From NCBI GenBank assembly GCA_030682385.1, contig JAUXOG010000013.1, positions 1-64,000 of the forward strand: 64,000 nt of DNA, given 5' to 3'. Every line of letters starts with the position of its first letter. Position 1 is the stretch's first letter. The stretch is from Bacteroidota bacterium (GTDB taxonomy: Bacteria; Bacteroidota; Ignavibacteria; UBA10030; BY39). This document shows, piece by piece, positions 26,634 to 34,785 of the stretch. The notes under the pieces are model-generated. The model did no database searches and was not told where the DNA came from. It worked only from the letters and a program-made list of their open reading frames with translations. The position numbers and the translations under genes are program-made.

Positions 26634-27670
26634 TTGTTTGCATCTCCGAATAAATTCCATTTCGAAAGCCATTTATTTTTGCGGTCTGAAATAAAAAATT
26701 CAATCACTAATAACAAAAGTGCGATTGCCAAAAAATATTGAAAACGGTCTTCGTAGTCGGTAAATATTTTTGCGGCATATTCTTTTTTCTCCATCGCCGA
26801 AATTTCTTGCAGAACAAGCTCTAACTCATTTTGCTGATTCGTTGCGCGGATATATTTACCGTTACCTGTCGATGCTATTTGTTGCAAAGCCGATTCATCT
26901 AATTTTGTAACAACTATGTTCCCCTCTCTGTCTTTACGGAAACCGACTTGCACATTGTTTTGATAAACCGGAATTGGCGCCCCCATCGGTGAACCCATTC
27001 CAATCGTGTGTATAATTACGCCTTGTTCGGCAGCGTTTTTTGCCTCGCTGATGGCGTCGTCTTCGTGGTTTTCACCATCTGAAATTACTACGAGGACTTT
27101 ATATTTCTTCTCACTTCCGACGAAAGATTTCATAGCGAGCCGGATTGCCGAACCGATTGCCGTACCTTGAATCGGAATAATATCGGTATCTATTGAACTT
27201 AAAAATAATTTTGCAGCCGAGTAATCGGGAGTTAACGGCAATTGCAGATAAGCATCGCCGGCAAACACAATCAAGCCAATCCTGTCGTTTTGTAGCTTAT
27301 CTATCAAACGGGATATTGCCTGTTTCGTGCTTTCGAGTCGGTTCGGTTTGATATCTTCTGCTTTCATACTGTTCGAAACATCGATTGCAATTATGATATC
27401 GACCCCCTCACGTTTAATTTCTTCTAACTTCGAACCGACCTGCAAATTTGCGAGTCCGAAAATTGTAAAAACCAATGCTGTAATTAATAATAAAAATTTA
27501 ACAGCATATTTGTATTTCGGAGAATCGGGTATCAATCGGCTTATTAAGTTGAGGTCGCCGAAATCAATTAGCGCTTTTTTCTTTTTTCTCATCGCATACC
27601 AATAAATAAGAACGAACATTGGGATGAGAAGTAAAGCGTATAAAAATTCTATGTTAGCGAAACGAATCAT
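26630..27670 (-). CDS. batB: BatB, von Willebrand factor A domain membrane protein
   Basis: The 346-residue protein has an N-terminal helix near 8-25, a second near 60-80, a VWA domain near 90-290 and a C-terminal helix near 310-328. The metal-ion-dependent adhesion site starts IIAIDVSNSMKAED (DxSxS) and continues with the threonine in LPLTPDYSAAK and the aspartate in VISDGENHED. The VWA part should face the periplasm. It sits between batA and batC in the standard order. The 89-bp gap to batA holds two heptamer arrays. Confidence 0.92.
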   Translation of the reverse strand: MIRFANIEFLYALLLIPMFVLIYWYAMRKKKKALIDFGDLNLISRLIPDSPKYKYAVKFLLLITALVFTIFGLANLQVGSKLEEIKREGVDIIIAIDVSNSMKAEDIKPNRLESTKQAISRLIDKLQNDRIGLIVFAGDAYLQLPLTPDYSAAKLFLSSIDTDIIPIQGTAIGSAIRLAMKSFVGSEKKYKVLVVISDGENHEDDAISEAKNAAEQGVIIHTIGMGSPMGAPIPVYQNNVQVGFRKDREGNIVVTKLDESALQQIASTGNGKYIRATNQQNELELVLQEISAMEKKEYAAKIFTDYEDRFQYFLAIALLLLVIEFFISDRKNKWLSKWNLFGDANK

Positions 27671-27677
27671 TTTCTAA

Positions 27678-27758
27678 TGGTCAATAGTGAAAGTCGATTA
27701 ATAATTAGCAATTAATAATTGTTTATAATGAAATCCAAAATCCAAAATCATAAATCAT
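27678..27758. repeat. Two adjacent 7-bp-period repeat arrays between batA and batB
   Basis: Seven units of the general form TARTNAW run from 27678 to 27726 (TAATAAT occurs twice, at 27699 and 27713), and four units AAATCMW run from 27731 to 27758 (AAATCCA twice, AAATCAT twice). Together they fill almost the whole spacer and reach to 2 bp from the batA stop codon. Confidence 0.65.
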
Positions 27759-27759
27759 C

Positions 27760-28752
27760 CTACGGGTTTATCCTGAATATCGTGTATCTGAATAATAATT
27801 CCAACAGGAGAAACAATCCTGCGAACAATGCTGCCATTGTGAATTGTTCCGATTTGCGTCTGAATTCCGTTACTTCGATTTTAGTTTTTTCTAATTTATC
27901 AATTTCCTGATAGATTGCTTTTAGTTTTTTGTTATCGGTTGCACGAAAATATTTACCGCCGGTCATTTCAGAAATCTTTTTCATCAACTCTTCATCAATT
28001 TGAACAGGAACATTTTGGTATTGAGTTCCGAACGGAGTTTGAACAGGGTAAGGTGCAAGCCCGATTGTTCCAACTCCGATTGTATAAACCCGAATACCGA
28101 AAGATTGAGCAATCTGTGATGCGGTAAGCGGGTCGATGAAACCGCGATTGTTGACGCCATCAGTTAACAAAATTATAACTTTGCTTTTAGCTTTGCTATC
28201 TTTTAATCTGCTCACCGATGTTGCAAGTCCCATTCCGATTGCGGTTCCGTCTTCAATCATTCCGCTTTTAACATCCTTCAATAAATTCTTAACAACAGCG
28301 CGGTCGGTTGTAAGCGGACATTGCGTAAAACTTTCGCCGGCAAAAATAACAAGTCCGATTCGGTCGTTCTCTCTGCCGTCGATAAAATCGAGAGCCACTT
28401 GTTTTGCCGCATCAATGCGGTTGGGTCGCAAGTCCTCAGCTAACATACTACCGGAAATGTCGGTTGCAAGAACAATATCGATACCTTCAGTAGTAACATT
28501 TTCGCTTCGGGTTGATGATTGCGGACGGGCGAGAGCAATTACGAGCAATGTGAAAGTAAAAATTCTGAATGCAAAAAGGAGATGCCGAAACCTCTGCCGC
28601 CACGAACGGGGTGTAAATTCAAAACTTTCCAATGTAGAAACTTGCATTTCAACATACTGCTGACGGTTGCGTTTCCAATACCAGTAAATGAAAACTGGTA
28701 TCAATAATAGCAGATAGAAAAAGTAAGGAGATGCAAAAGTTATGTTGCTCAT
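27760..28752 (-). CDS. batA: BatA, von Willebrand factor A domain membrane protein
   Basis: The 330-residue protein resembles BatB: hydrophobic N-terminal helix near 8-22 (YFYLLLLIPVFIYWYW), a second near 60-78, a VWA domain from about 90 with the complete metal site (VLATDISGSMLAED, QCPLTTDRAVVKN, LLTDGVNNRG) and a final helix near 305-322. Its start overlaps the stop of the BatD-like gene upstream by ATGA, so the two are translationally coupled. BatA and BatB probably form a membrane complex with the MoxR ATPase and the DUF58 protein, as proposed for MoxR-VWA systems. Confidence 0.92.
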   Translation of the reverse strand: MSNITFASPYFFYLLLLIPVFIYWYWKRNRQQYVEMQVSTLESFEFTPRSWRQRFRHLLFAFRIFTFTLLVIALARPQSSTRSENVTTEGIDIVLATDISGSMLAEDLRPNRIDAAKQVALDFIDGRENDRIGLVIFAGESFTQCPLTTDRAVVKNLLKDVKSGMIEDGTAIGMGLATSVSRLKDSKAKSKVIILLTDGVNNRGFIDPLTASQIAQSFGIRVYTIGVGTIGLAPYPVQTPFGTQYQNVPVQIDEELMKKISEMTGGKYFRATDNKKLKAIYQEIDKLEKTKIEVTEFRRKSEQFTMAALFAGLFLLLELLFRYTIFRINP

Positions 28753-29810
28753 ACTTTTTCCTCCTCTAAAATTTTTAGGGGAATCGTTTTTTCGACGAAT
28801 TCAAAAGCTTGCTTCATACTTACATCGTTTTCATTCGGGAGCGGTTGCTGTTTTGCAAATTTTACGAAGTCGGCAAGTGTGAGCATCTCACTTAATAGAG
28901 ATTGCAACTGTCCGTTAAATTCTGAATGATGCAAGAAGTCAGCTAATATTTCATCGGTTGTGGATTCCATCGCTTTGATACTGAAACGGTCTTCGATGTA
29001 TGTTCGAACTACATCGGTCAGTTTGCTGTGGTAGAGTTTTACCTCGCCGCGCTGCCAGAGCTTTTCAGCTTCAAGAGACCGGAGCGCATCGAGTGCAATT
29101 TCGTAGGGTGGTCGTTTGGGCTCACTGAAAATTTTCCAGATGTCTTTTTGCTGTCGCTTTTTTATTAAGTAATAAATTAAAAAACCAATAAGTAGTGCAG
29201 CAATGGAACCTATTAAGTAGGGAAGTATTTCGGCAAATGTTATCGGCACACTCAACGGCGGTTTTATATCTTTAATATCCTGTGCTTGGTCAACCCCAAC
29301 ACCGTGAACAAAAATTGGGATCGGAGAGGTGGAAGCGAAATAAAGAGTTGTATCACTTTTTAAAATGTATCCGAAATCCAACGAGGGAATTACGAATGTT
29401 CCCGTGTCGTAAGCTGAAATTGTTAAAATTGTTTTCTCGATTATTTTATTTTCGGATTTTGTAATTGCTGGTTGCGATCGTTCAATCAACTCCAAACCTT
29501 CAAGTGAATCTAAAATTGCGGGATAAGAAAATTTTGTATCGGGTGGATATTCTAATTCGATATGAAGTTTTATCCAATCGCCGATTAATATATTATTCGA
29601 ATCAACACGTGCCGAGACGTGAACGCCTTGAGCAAAGAGCGGAGAGCTTTGAGCTATGAGCGGAGAGCTAAGAGCAAAGAGCAGGAAGCTAAGAGCTATG
29701 AGCAGTGAGCGTTGAGCTATGAGCGTGGAGCGTTGAGCAATGAGCTTCGAGCATAGAGCAAAGAAAATGATGATGTATTTTCTGAATTCGATATTTGTCG
29801 GTTTTACCAT
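28749..29810 (-). CDS. BatD/DUF4381-like membrane protein whose signal peptide is encoded by a heptamer repeat
   Basis: The 353-residue protein has a long N-terminal hydrophobic region (residues 10-60), a beta-rich domain near 60-150 (HVSARVDSNNILIGDWIKLHIELEYP), a membrane helix near 190-212 (ILPYLIGSIAALLIGFLIYYLI) and a helical cytoplasmic end near 225-345. It resembles the small BatD-like protein often found between DUF58 and batA in this phylum; I know no settled name. Residues 17-60 consist of seven-residue repeats like LIAQRST and LIALSFL, because the DNA there is an array of GAGCNNN heptamers. Its start overlaps the DUF58 stop by 7 bp, and its stop overlaps batA by ATGA. Confidence 0.8.
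   Translation of the reverse strand: MVKPTNIEFRKYIIIFFALCSKLIAQRSTLIAQRSLLIALSFLLFALSSPLIAQSSPLFAQGVHVSARVDSNNILIGDWIKLHIELEYPPDTKFSYPAILDSLEGLELIERSQPAITKSENKIIEKTILTISAYDTGTFVIPSLDFGYILKSDTTLYFASTSPIPIFVHGVGVDQAQDIKDIKPPLSVPITFAEILPYLIGSIAALLIGFLIYYLIKKRQQKDIWKIFSEPKRPPYEIALDALRSLEAEKLWQRGEVKLYHSKLTDVVRTYIEDRFSIKAMESTTDEILADFLHHSEFNGQLQSLLSEMLTLADFVKFAKQQPLPNENDVSMKQAFEFVEKTIPLKILEEEKV
29630..29762. repeat. Array of 19 heptamers GAGCNNN inside the signal-peptide coding region
   Basis: From 29630 to 29762 every seventh base starts a unit GAGCNNN on the plus strand; 18 of 19 units begin GAGC and one AAGC (29686). The last three bases vary among about ten triplets. Because 7 and 3 share no factor, the protein repeats every seven residues. 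Gain or loss of a single unit would shift the reading frame of the gene. Confidence 0.9.
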
Positions 29811-30679
29811 CTTTTTTCTCTAATCCTGAAAAAATTCATCAGCGGTTGAACATACGATTGATCGGTTCGGATGTTGATGCTATCCACACCGCTTTTGCGG
29901 AAAATAGATTTTAAGTTTTCTTCTGTTTGCTGCCGCCATTTTTTGTAATTATCGCGCACTTGCTTTTTCGCAGTATCAACCCAAATTACGTTACCGGTTT
30001 CGGCATCAGCAAGGCGCATCAAACCGACTGCCGGTAATTCTTGTTCACGCTGGTCGTAGATATTGATTGCAACTACATCGTGTTTTTTGTTTGCAATTTT
30101 AAGAGCATCCTCAAATCCCTTATCCATAAAATCAGAAATAACGAAAGCAATACTCCGTTTTTTTATTGCACTTCGAAGATAACGTAGCGCTTCTGTAATG
30201 TTAGTTTTTTTGTGTTGTGGTTGAAAATCGAGCAATTCACGGATGATGCGAAGTATGTGAGTTCGGCCTTTTTTGGGAGGAATAAATTTCTCGATAATGT
30301 CGCTAAAAAAGATAATTCCGACTTTATCGTTGTTTTGAATTGCCGAGAAGGCAAGCACCGCACAAAGTTCGATTGCTAAATCTTTTTTCATTTGCACAGC
30401 GGTTCCGAATTCGCCCGATCCACTTACATCAACAAGAATCATAACAGTAAGTTCGCGTTCCTCTTCGAATATTTTTACATACGGATGATTGAAACGGGCT
30501 GTAACATTCCAGTCGATTGATCGGATATCGTCGCCAATCTGATATTCCCGCACTTCGCTGAAAGCCATACCTCGTCCTTTGAACACGCTGTGGTATTCGC
30601 CTGAAAAAATCTGATTAGCCAATCCGCGGGTTTTGATCTCTATTTTTCTAACTTTTTTTATTAACTCAGTTGTTTCCAT
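29804..30679 (-). CDS. DUF58 domain protein of the MoxR/Bat system
   Basis: The 291-residue protein carries the DUF58 signature: GRGMAFSEVREYQIGDDIRSIDWNVTARFNHPYVKIFEEEREL near 35-77, then a VWA-like fold with MILVDVSGSGEFG near 80-92. It has no obvious membrane helix, so it is probably cytoplasmic. DUF58 proteins are near-universal partners of MoxR ATPases in bat operons and may link the ATPase to the VWA proteins. The start lies 56 bp from the stop of the truncated S23 gene; a short heptamer array fills the spacer. Confidence 0.92.
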   Translation of the reverse strand: METTELIKKVRKIEIKTRGLANQIFSGEYHSVFKGRGMAFSEVREYQIGDDIRSIDWNVTARFNHPYVKIFEEERELTVMILVDVSGSGEFGTAVQMKKDLAIELCAVLAFSAIQNNDKVGIIFFSDIIEKFIPPKKGRTHILRIIRELLDFQPQHKKTNITEALRYLRSAIKKRSIAFVISDFMDKGFEDALKIANKKHDVVAINIYDQREQELPAVGLMRLADAETGNVIWVDTAKKQVRDNYKKWRQQTEENLKSIFRKSGVDSINIRTDQSYVQPLMNFFRIREKRW

Positions 30680-30686
30680 ATCTTTA

Positions 30687-30721
30687 GTTATTAGTCAGAT
30701 GTCATCGGTCATTAGACAATA
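30687..30721. repeat. Short 7-bp-period array, consensus about GTCANNN, after the truncated S23 gene
   Basis: Five heptamers start at 30687, 30694, 30701, 30708 and 30715, with GTCA at the start of the middle three and GTTA or GACA at the ends; one more GTCA at 30730 is one base out of phase. The array lies between the DUF58 start and the S23 remnant stop. GTCATTA-type heptamers resemble the short tandemly repeated repetitive (STRR) sequences of heterocystous cyanobacteria. Confidence 0.55.
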
Positions 30722-30735
30722 ATGCTTTTGTCAAT

Positions 30736-31047
30736 TTATTTTTCTTCTATCCTGTTTTTTATGCAATTAATATAAGCGTTGAGTTTAGGTGCAAGCAATT
30801 GCATATAGTTTTGAATTTCTTTCTCTTCGTCAATCGTAAAAAGTTTTCGTTTGGATGAACGCCGCAACCAGTGTTGTGTCTCATAAAGTGAGCCTCGAGA
30901 ATAGTAACAAAAATGTATATTTTTTTTATATGCGTATCTTCCGTAGCCTTCGGCAATGTTTGCACCAATTGAGTCGGCAGCTTTAATCATTTGTATTCCG
31001 ATAGTGGCACTATAGAACCATTTCCATTTTGTACATATATCCCAAAT
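30736..31047 (-). pseudogene. 5'-truncated four-helix-bundle (S23/IVP family) protein
   Basis: The frame contains the S23 family block DSIGANIAEGYGRY, then SRGSLYETQHWLRRSSKRKLF and a helical end. Reading upstream of the only ATG (30990) the homology continues in frame (VIWDICTKWKWFYSATIGIQMIKAAD) until it meets the moxR 3' end, where the first helix is missing; a stop lies at 31057-31059 in this frame. So the gene has lost its start, apparently by joining to the end of moxR. A shorter product from 30990 (84 residues) is possible but would lack about a third of the fold (family length about 115-125). It interrupts the usual moxR-DUF58 adjacency. Confidence 0.72.
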
Positions 31048-32033
31048 TACGGTACCTCAATCGTATTCAAAATCTCATTCACAATGTCTTCGGAATTCAC
31101 ATTTTCTGCTTCAGCTTCATAAGTAACCGCGATGCGATGGCGGAGGACATCGTGGCAAACTGCCCGCACATCTTCGGGTATGACGTATCCGCGGCGTTTG
31201 ATGAATGCAAATGCTTTTGCTGCTAATGCAAGGTTAATTGTTGCACGGGGCGAACCGCCATAGCTGATAAGTTGTGCTAAATTTTCGAGTTTAAAATTCT
31301 TAGGTTCTCGAGTTGCGAAAACTATATCTAAAATATATTTCTCAATTTTTTCATCCATATAAACTTCTTGAACAACATTCCGCGCCTTCAATATGTCCTC
31401 CGGATTTATTACAGCTTTGACTTTCGGAAGCGAGTCGGTAATGTTTTGCCGCATAATCAGTCGTTCTTCATCACGATTTGGATAAACAATTTTAATCTTT
31501 AACATAAAACGATCGACTTGCGCTTCGGGAAGAGGGTATGTCCCTTCCTGCTCAATCGGGTTTTGAGTCGCCAAAACAAGGAAAGGCTCATCAAGCTGAA
31601 ATGTCTGTTCGCCAATTGTAACTTGCCTTTCTTGCATTGCTTCGAGCAGGGCGCTTTGAACTTTTGCCGGTGCGCGGTTAATTTCATCCGCCAAAATAAA
31701 ATTAGCAAAGATGGGTCCTTTTTTTACTGCGAACTCTTCTTTCCGCTGACTATAAATCATCGTTCCGATTAAATCTGCGGGAAGCAGGTCGGGGGTAAAT
31801 TGGATTCTCTGAAATTTTGATTGTATCGTTGCTGCCAGAGTTTTTATTGCGAGTGTTTTTGCTAATCCCGGAACACCTTCTAATAAAAGATGTCCGTTCG
31901 ATAGTAAGCCAATAAGCAATCGTTCCACCATATATTTCTGTCCGACTATCACTTTGCCGATTTCCATAGTCAACATATCGACGAAGGCGCTTTCGCGTTG
32001 AATTTTTTCGTTCAATAATTTTATGTCTGTCAT
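31047..32033 (-). CDS. moxR: MoxR-type AAA+ ATPase
   Basis: From MTDIKLLNEKIQRESAF the 328-residue protein has the MoxR pattern: Walker A EGVPGLAKT near 55-63, Walker B ILADEINRAPAKVQSALLEAMQERQVTIG near 100-130, sensor 1 region VLATQNPIEQEGTYPLPEAQVDRFMLK, and the C-terminal lid with SYGGSPRATINLALAAKAFA. I chose the ATG at 32033 because AGGAG lies 6 bp upstream; the frame extends to 32099 but those residues look unrelated. It is probably a chaperone-like ATPase acting on or with the Bat VWA proteins. It heads the operon. Confidence 0.93.
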   Translation of the reverse strand: MTDIKLLNEKIQRESAFVDMLTMEIGKVIVGQKYMVERLLIGLLSNGHLLLEGVPGLAKTLAIKTLAATIQSKFQRIQFTPDLLPADLIGTMIYSQRKEEFAVKKGPIFANFILADEINRAPAKVQSALLEAMQERQVTIGEQTFQLDEPFLVLATQNPIEQEGTYPLPEAQVDRFMLKIKIVYPNRDEERLIMRQNITDSLPKVKAVINPEDILKARNVVQEVYMDEKIEKYILDIVFATREPKNFKLENLAQLISYGGSPRATINLALAAKAFAFIKRRGYVIPEDVRAVCHDVLRHRIAVTYEAEAENVNSEDIVNEILNTIEVP

Positions 32034-32117
32034 TAGAACTCCTGTAATATTTTTTTTCTTTAAATGATAAATGGACTCAGAAACAAATAAGTCCATCATG
32101 CTTATGAAAGCGTTACA

Positions 32118-32146
32118 ATTATATAAAAAAAAGATGAATTTTTCAA
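32118..32146 (-). promoter_or_regulatory. moxR: Promoter of the moxR-bat operon (TTGAAA-N17-TATAAT)
   Basis: On the minus strand TTGAAA (32141-32146) and TATAAT (32118-32123) are exactly 17 bp apart, giving a start near 32111 and a leader of about 78 bases. It is one of the best sigma-70-type matches in the window. It is divergent from the promoter at 32288-32316. Confidence 0.7.
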
Positions 32147-32287
32147 CTTGGGCTATTCTACGAAGTCGGATAAATAGAGTTTCATTTTAGAAAAATTCCA
32201 GGTAGGACAATTATCACAAAATCCGAATTCCGAATTCTCGACGGGTCGAGTCGTCTACCGAAACCAGCAATCTTCAATTTCTTACCG

Positions 32288-32316
32288 TTGCAATCCTTAT
32301 AAAAATCATTTATATT
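32288..32316 (+). promoter_or_regulatory. Promoter of the UPF0173-parAB group (TTGCAA-N17-TATATT)
   Basis: TTGCAA (32288-32293) and TATATT (32311-32316) are 17 bp apart, with the ATG at 32362 and a GGAGG ribosome binding site between. A small palindrome CTCGACGGGTCGAG lies upstream at 32237-32250. Confidence 0.65.
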
Positions 32317-32361
32317 TGAACGTGCTTTATCAAACAAATTTTTCATAACAACGGAGGTTAT

Positions 32362-33039
32362 ATGTTGAAAATTACATATTACGGTCATTCGGTTTTTTTG
32401 TTGGATGATGGAAAAACTAAATTGATTATCGATCCTTTTATTGAAGGGAATCCGCTTTCTCCTATCAAAGAAAAGGATGTGAATGTAAATTACATCGTAG
32501 TAACTCACGGACACGGCGATCATCTTGGCGATGCTGTTGCTATTTCGAAACGCTGCGATGCCCCGATTATCGCTGTGAACGAGTTAGCAAATTATGTTGC
32601 AAGCAAAGGTGCCAAAGCCCACAACATGCACATAGGTGGTGGATTTAATTTTCCATTCGGTCGTGTGAAATTTACAATCGCGCATCACGGTTCTTCTTCT
32701 GGCGAAGGAACTTACACGGGTGAACCATCGGGTGTTTTAGTTACAATGAGTGGTAAAACAGTTTATCACACCGGAGATACAGGATTATTTTCGGATATGA
32801 AATTGATTGGCGAGATGAACCCTGTGGATATTTTGCTTCTTCCGATTGGCGACAACTTCACGATGGGAATTGATGATGCGGTGAAAGCAGTTGAATTAGT
32901 AAATCCTAAATTTGTAGTGCCGATGCATTATAATACTTTCCCTGTGATTGAAGCCGACCCGAATGTTTTTATTGCAAAGGTAAAAGCAAATGGATTTAAT
33001 GGAAAAGTTTTTAATTTTGGTGAAACAGTTGAATTTTAA
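32362..33039 (+). CDS. UPF0173 family metal-dependent hydrolase (metallo-beta-lactamase fold)
   Basis: The 225-residue protein has the metallo-beta-lactamase fold with the metal motif THGHGDHLGDA near 49-59 (HxHxDH), further ligands in IAHHG and HTGDTG, and PMHYNTFP near the end. Length and order match the UPF0173 family (YtkL type), whose substrates are not well known. GGAGG lies 7 bp upstream of the ATG. It is followed 16 bp later by parA and may share its transcript, though a functional link is not evident. Confidence 0.92.
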   Translation: MLKITYYGHSVFLLDDGKTKLIIDPFIEGNPLSPIKEKDVNVNYIVVTHGHGDHLGDAVAISKRCDAPIIAVNELANYVASKGAKAHNMHIGGGFNFPFGRVKFTIAHHGSSSGEGTYTGEPSGVLVTMSGKTVYHTGDTGLFSDMKLIGEMNPVDILLLPIGDNFTMGIDDAVKAVELVNPKFVVPMHYNTFPVIEADPNVFIAKVKANGFNGKVFNFGETVEF

Positions 33040-33054
33040 GATTGAGATAACGAG

Positions 33055-33858
33055 TTGAGTAAAGTAGTAACAGTAGCAAATCAAAAGGGTGGAGTTGGTA
33101 AAACAACTACCACAATAAATTTAGCAGCATGTGTAGCAGCGGCTGAAGTTCCGGTTCTGATAATAGATAACGATCCGCAAGCTAATGCTACTTCGGGATT
33201 AGGATTTGATGCTCGAAACGGCGGGAAAAATATTTACGATGTATTAATCAACGATGTAAATCCGTTCGAGGTGATACAGCAAACAAGTATGCCGTTTCTT
33301 TCGCTCCTGCCATCGAGTATAAATTTAGTAGGTGCAGAAATCGAAATGGTAGAAATGGAGAATCGTGAAAAATTGCTTGCGAATGTTGTAGATAGTATCA
33401 AAAATAAGTATAGTTATATTTTTATCGATTGTCCGCCTTCGTTAGGATTGATAACATTGAATTCACTTGTTGCTGCCGATTCAGTTTTGATTCCGGTGCA
33501 GTGCGAGTATTATGCACTTGAAGGGCTGACTCAATTATTGAATACAATCAACATCGTAAAGAAAAACCTGAATCAAAAGTTGGAGATAGAAGGCGTTCTG
33601 ATGACTATGTTCGATGGGAGGCTGCGTCTTTCGAATCAAATTGTTGAAGAGGTTAAAAAATATTTTGGCAACAAAGTTTATCAAACAATTGTGAACAGAA
33701 ATGTTCGCTTGAGCGAAGCCCCCAGTTACGGTAAACCGATTTTGTTATACGATGCTTTATCGAGCGGCTCGAAAAATTATATGAATTTAGCACAAGAATT
33801 TTTGTTAAGAAACAATCATTTTCAAACAGAACAGGTAAATAAAGATGTCGAAAATTAA
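33055..33858 (+). CDS. parA: Chromosome partitioning ATPase ParA/Soj
   Basis: The 267-residue protein begins KVVTVANQKGGVGKTTTTINLA, the deviant Walker A of ParA, with DNDPQANAT, FIDCPPSLGLIT and VLMTMFDGRL further on. It is a small Soj-type protein without an N-terminal DNA-binding domain. Translation starts at a TTG codon at 33055, the only plausible start ahead of the first beta strand. It overlaps parB by 14 bp. ParA with ParB moves replicated origins apart; I could not find a parS site in the window. Confidence 0.95.
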   Translation: MSKVVTVANQKGGVGKTTTTINLAACVAAAEVPVLIIDNDPQANATSGLGFDARNGGKNIYDVLINDVNPFEVIQQTSMPFLSLLPSSINLVGAEIEMVEMENREKLLANVVDSIKNKYSYIFIDCPPSLGLITLNSLVAADSVLIPVQCEYYALEGLTQLLNTINIVKKNLNQKLEIEGVLMTMFDGRLRLSNQIVEEVKKYFGNKVYQTIVNRNVRLSEAPSYGKPILLYDALSSGSKNYMNLAQEFLLRNNHFQTEQVNKDVEN

Positions 33859-34771
33859 AGGCGGGCTCGGAAAAGGACTTGCTGCATTAATCCGTCCATC
33901 AGCAACAGATGAAGAAACTCCAGCGGTAGTTGAGAGAGAAGTAATAGTTCAAACGGTAACTCGTGAAACTGAAGGCATAATCTTAATAGATGTTGATAAA
34001 ATAAAACCGAATCCGTTTCAACCTCGTGCCGATTTTGATGTGCAAGCGCTTGATGAATTAAAGAAATCGATTATCGAAAAAGGAATTATCCAACCGATAA
34101 CTGTGCGCCGGAAAGACGGATACTTCGAGTTGATTGCCGGTGAACGAAGAGTGAGAGCTTCGACTGATGCAGGAATCAAACAAATTCCGGCTTACATAAT
34201 CGATGTTAAAACCGATGAAGATATGTTGGAGTTAGCACTTGTCGAAAATCTCCAGCGCGAACATTTGAATTCTATTGAAATTGCAATTTCTTATCAACGT
34301 TTAATCACAGATTGTAATCTCACTTACGAAGAAGTTGCAAAGAGAATCGGGAAGGACAGGACTACAGTAATCAATTTTGTCAGATTGCTGCGGTTACCCG
34401 ATGAAGTTCAGCGCTCGCTCAGGAAGGGACAAATTACGGCAGGGCACGCACGGATGTTAGTAAGTTTACCCGACGAAAAGTTCCAGATGAAATTGTTCCA
34501 TAAGATTATTAAGAACGATTTGAATGTCCGTCAGGTTGAAAAATTAGTCCGCGACATTAATAAAAAGCCCGAAACTGAATCTAAAATAGTTGAATTTGTT
34601 TCTGATTCGCCTTTCTCTGATATCGAGCAAAAGCTTCGGCAGATATTTGGAACGAAAGTAAAATTGCATCACCGAGCTGATGGAAAAGGTGAAATACTGA
34701 TTGAGTATTATTCGAACGACGATTTAGATCGTTTAATTGAAATAATGATGGTAATGAAAAACCATTCTTGA
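33845..34771 (+). CDS. parB: Chromosome partitioning protein ParB/Spo0J
   Basis: The 308-residue protein has the N-terminal ParB/Srx-like CTPase domain (IKPNPFQPRADFD, IIQPITVRRKDGYFELIAGERRVRASTDAG) and the central helix-turn-helix (EEVAKRIGKDRTTVINFVRLLRLP, ITAGHARMLVSLP). The C-terminal dimerisation part is rich in charged residues. The GERR motif is the CTP-binding signature. It is coupled to parA by overlap, the usual order. Confidence 0.95.
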   Translation: MSKIKGGLGKGLAALIRPSATDEETPAVVEREVIVQTVTRETEGIILIDVDKIKPNPFQPRADFDVQALDELKKSIIEKGIIQPITVRRKDGYFELIAGERRVRASTDAGIKQIPAYIIDVKTDEDMLELALVENLQREHLNSIEIAISYQRLITDCNLTYEEVAKRIGKDRTTVINFVRLLRLPDEVQRSLRKGQITAGHARMLVSLPDEKFQMKLFHKIIKNDLNVRQVEKLVRDINKKPETESKIVEFVSDSPFSDIEQKLRQIFGTKVKLHHRADGKGEILIEYYSNDDLDRLIEIMMVMKNHS

Positions 34772-34785
34772 AAGGAAATTAAAAA

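Noticed and set aside
26634-26672. Upstream start for batC
   Set aside because: It would place 13 charged residues before the signal peptide and overlap batB by 43 bp; the ATGA overlap start at 26633 fits the other junctions.
29630-29762. CRISPR array
   Set aside because: The repeat unit is 7 bp with no 25-40 bp repeats or unique spacers, and no cas genes are near.
30163-30363. Open frame of 66 residues on the minus strand inside the DUF58 gene
   Set aside because: It is a shadow in another frame of the well-supported DUF58 coding sequence.
32182-32523. Minus-strand open frame of 113 residues in the divergent promoter region
   Set aside because: It overlaps the start of the UPF0173 gene and both promoters, and has no recognisable domain.
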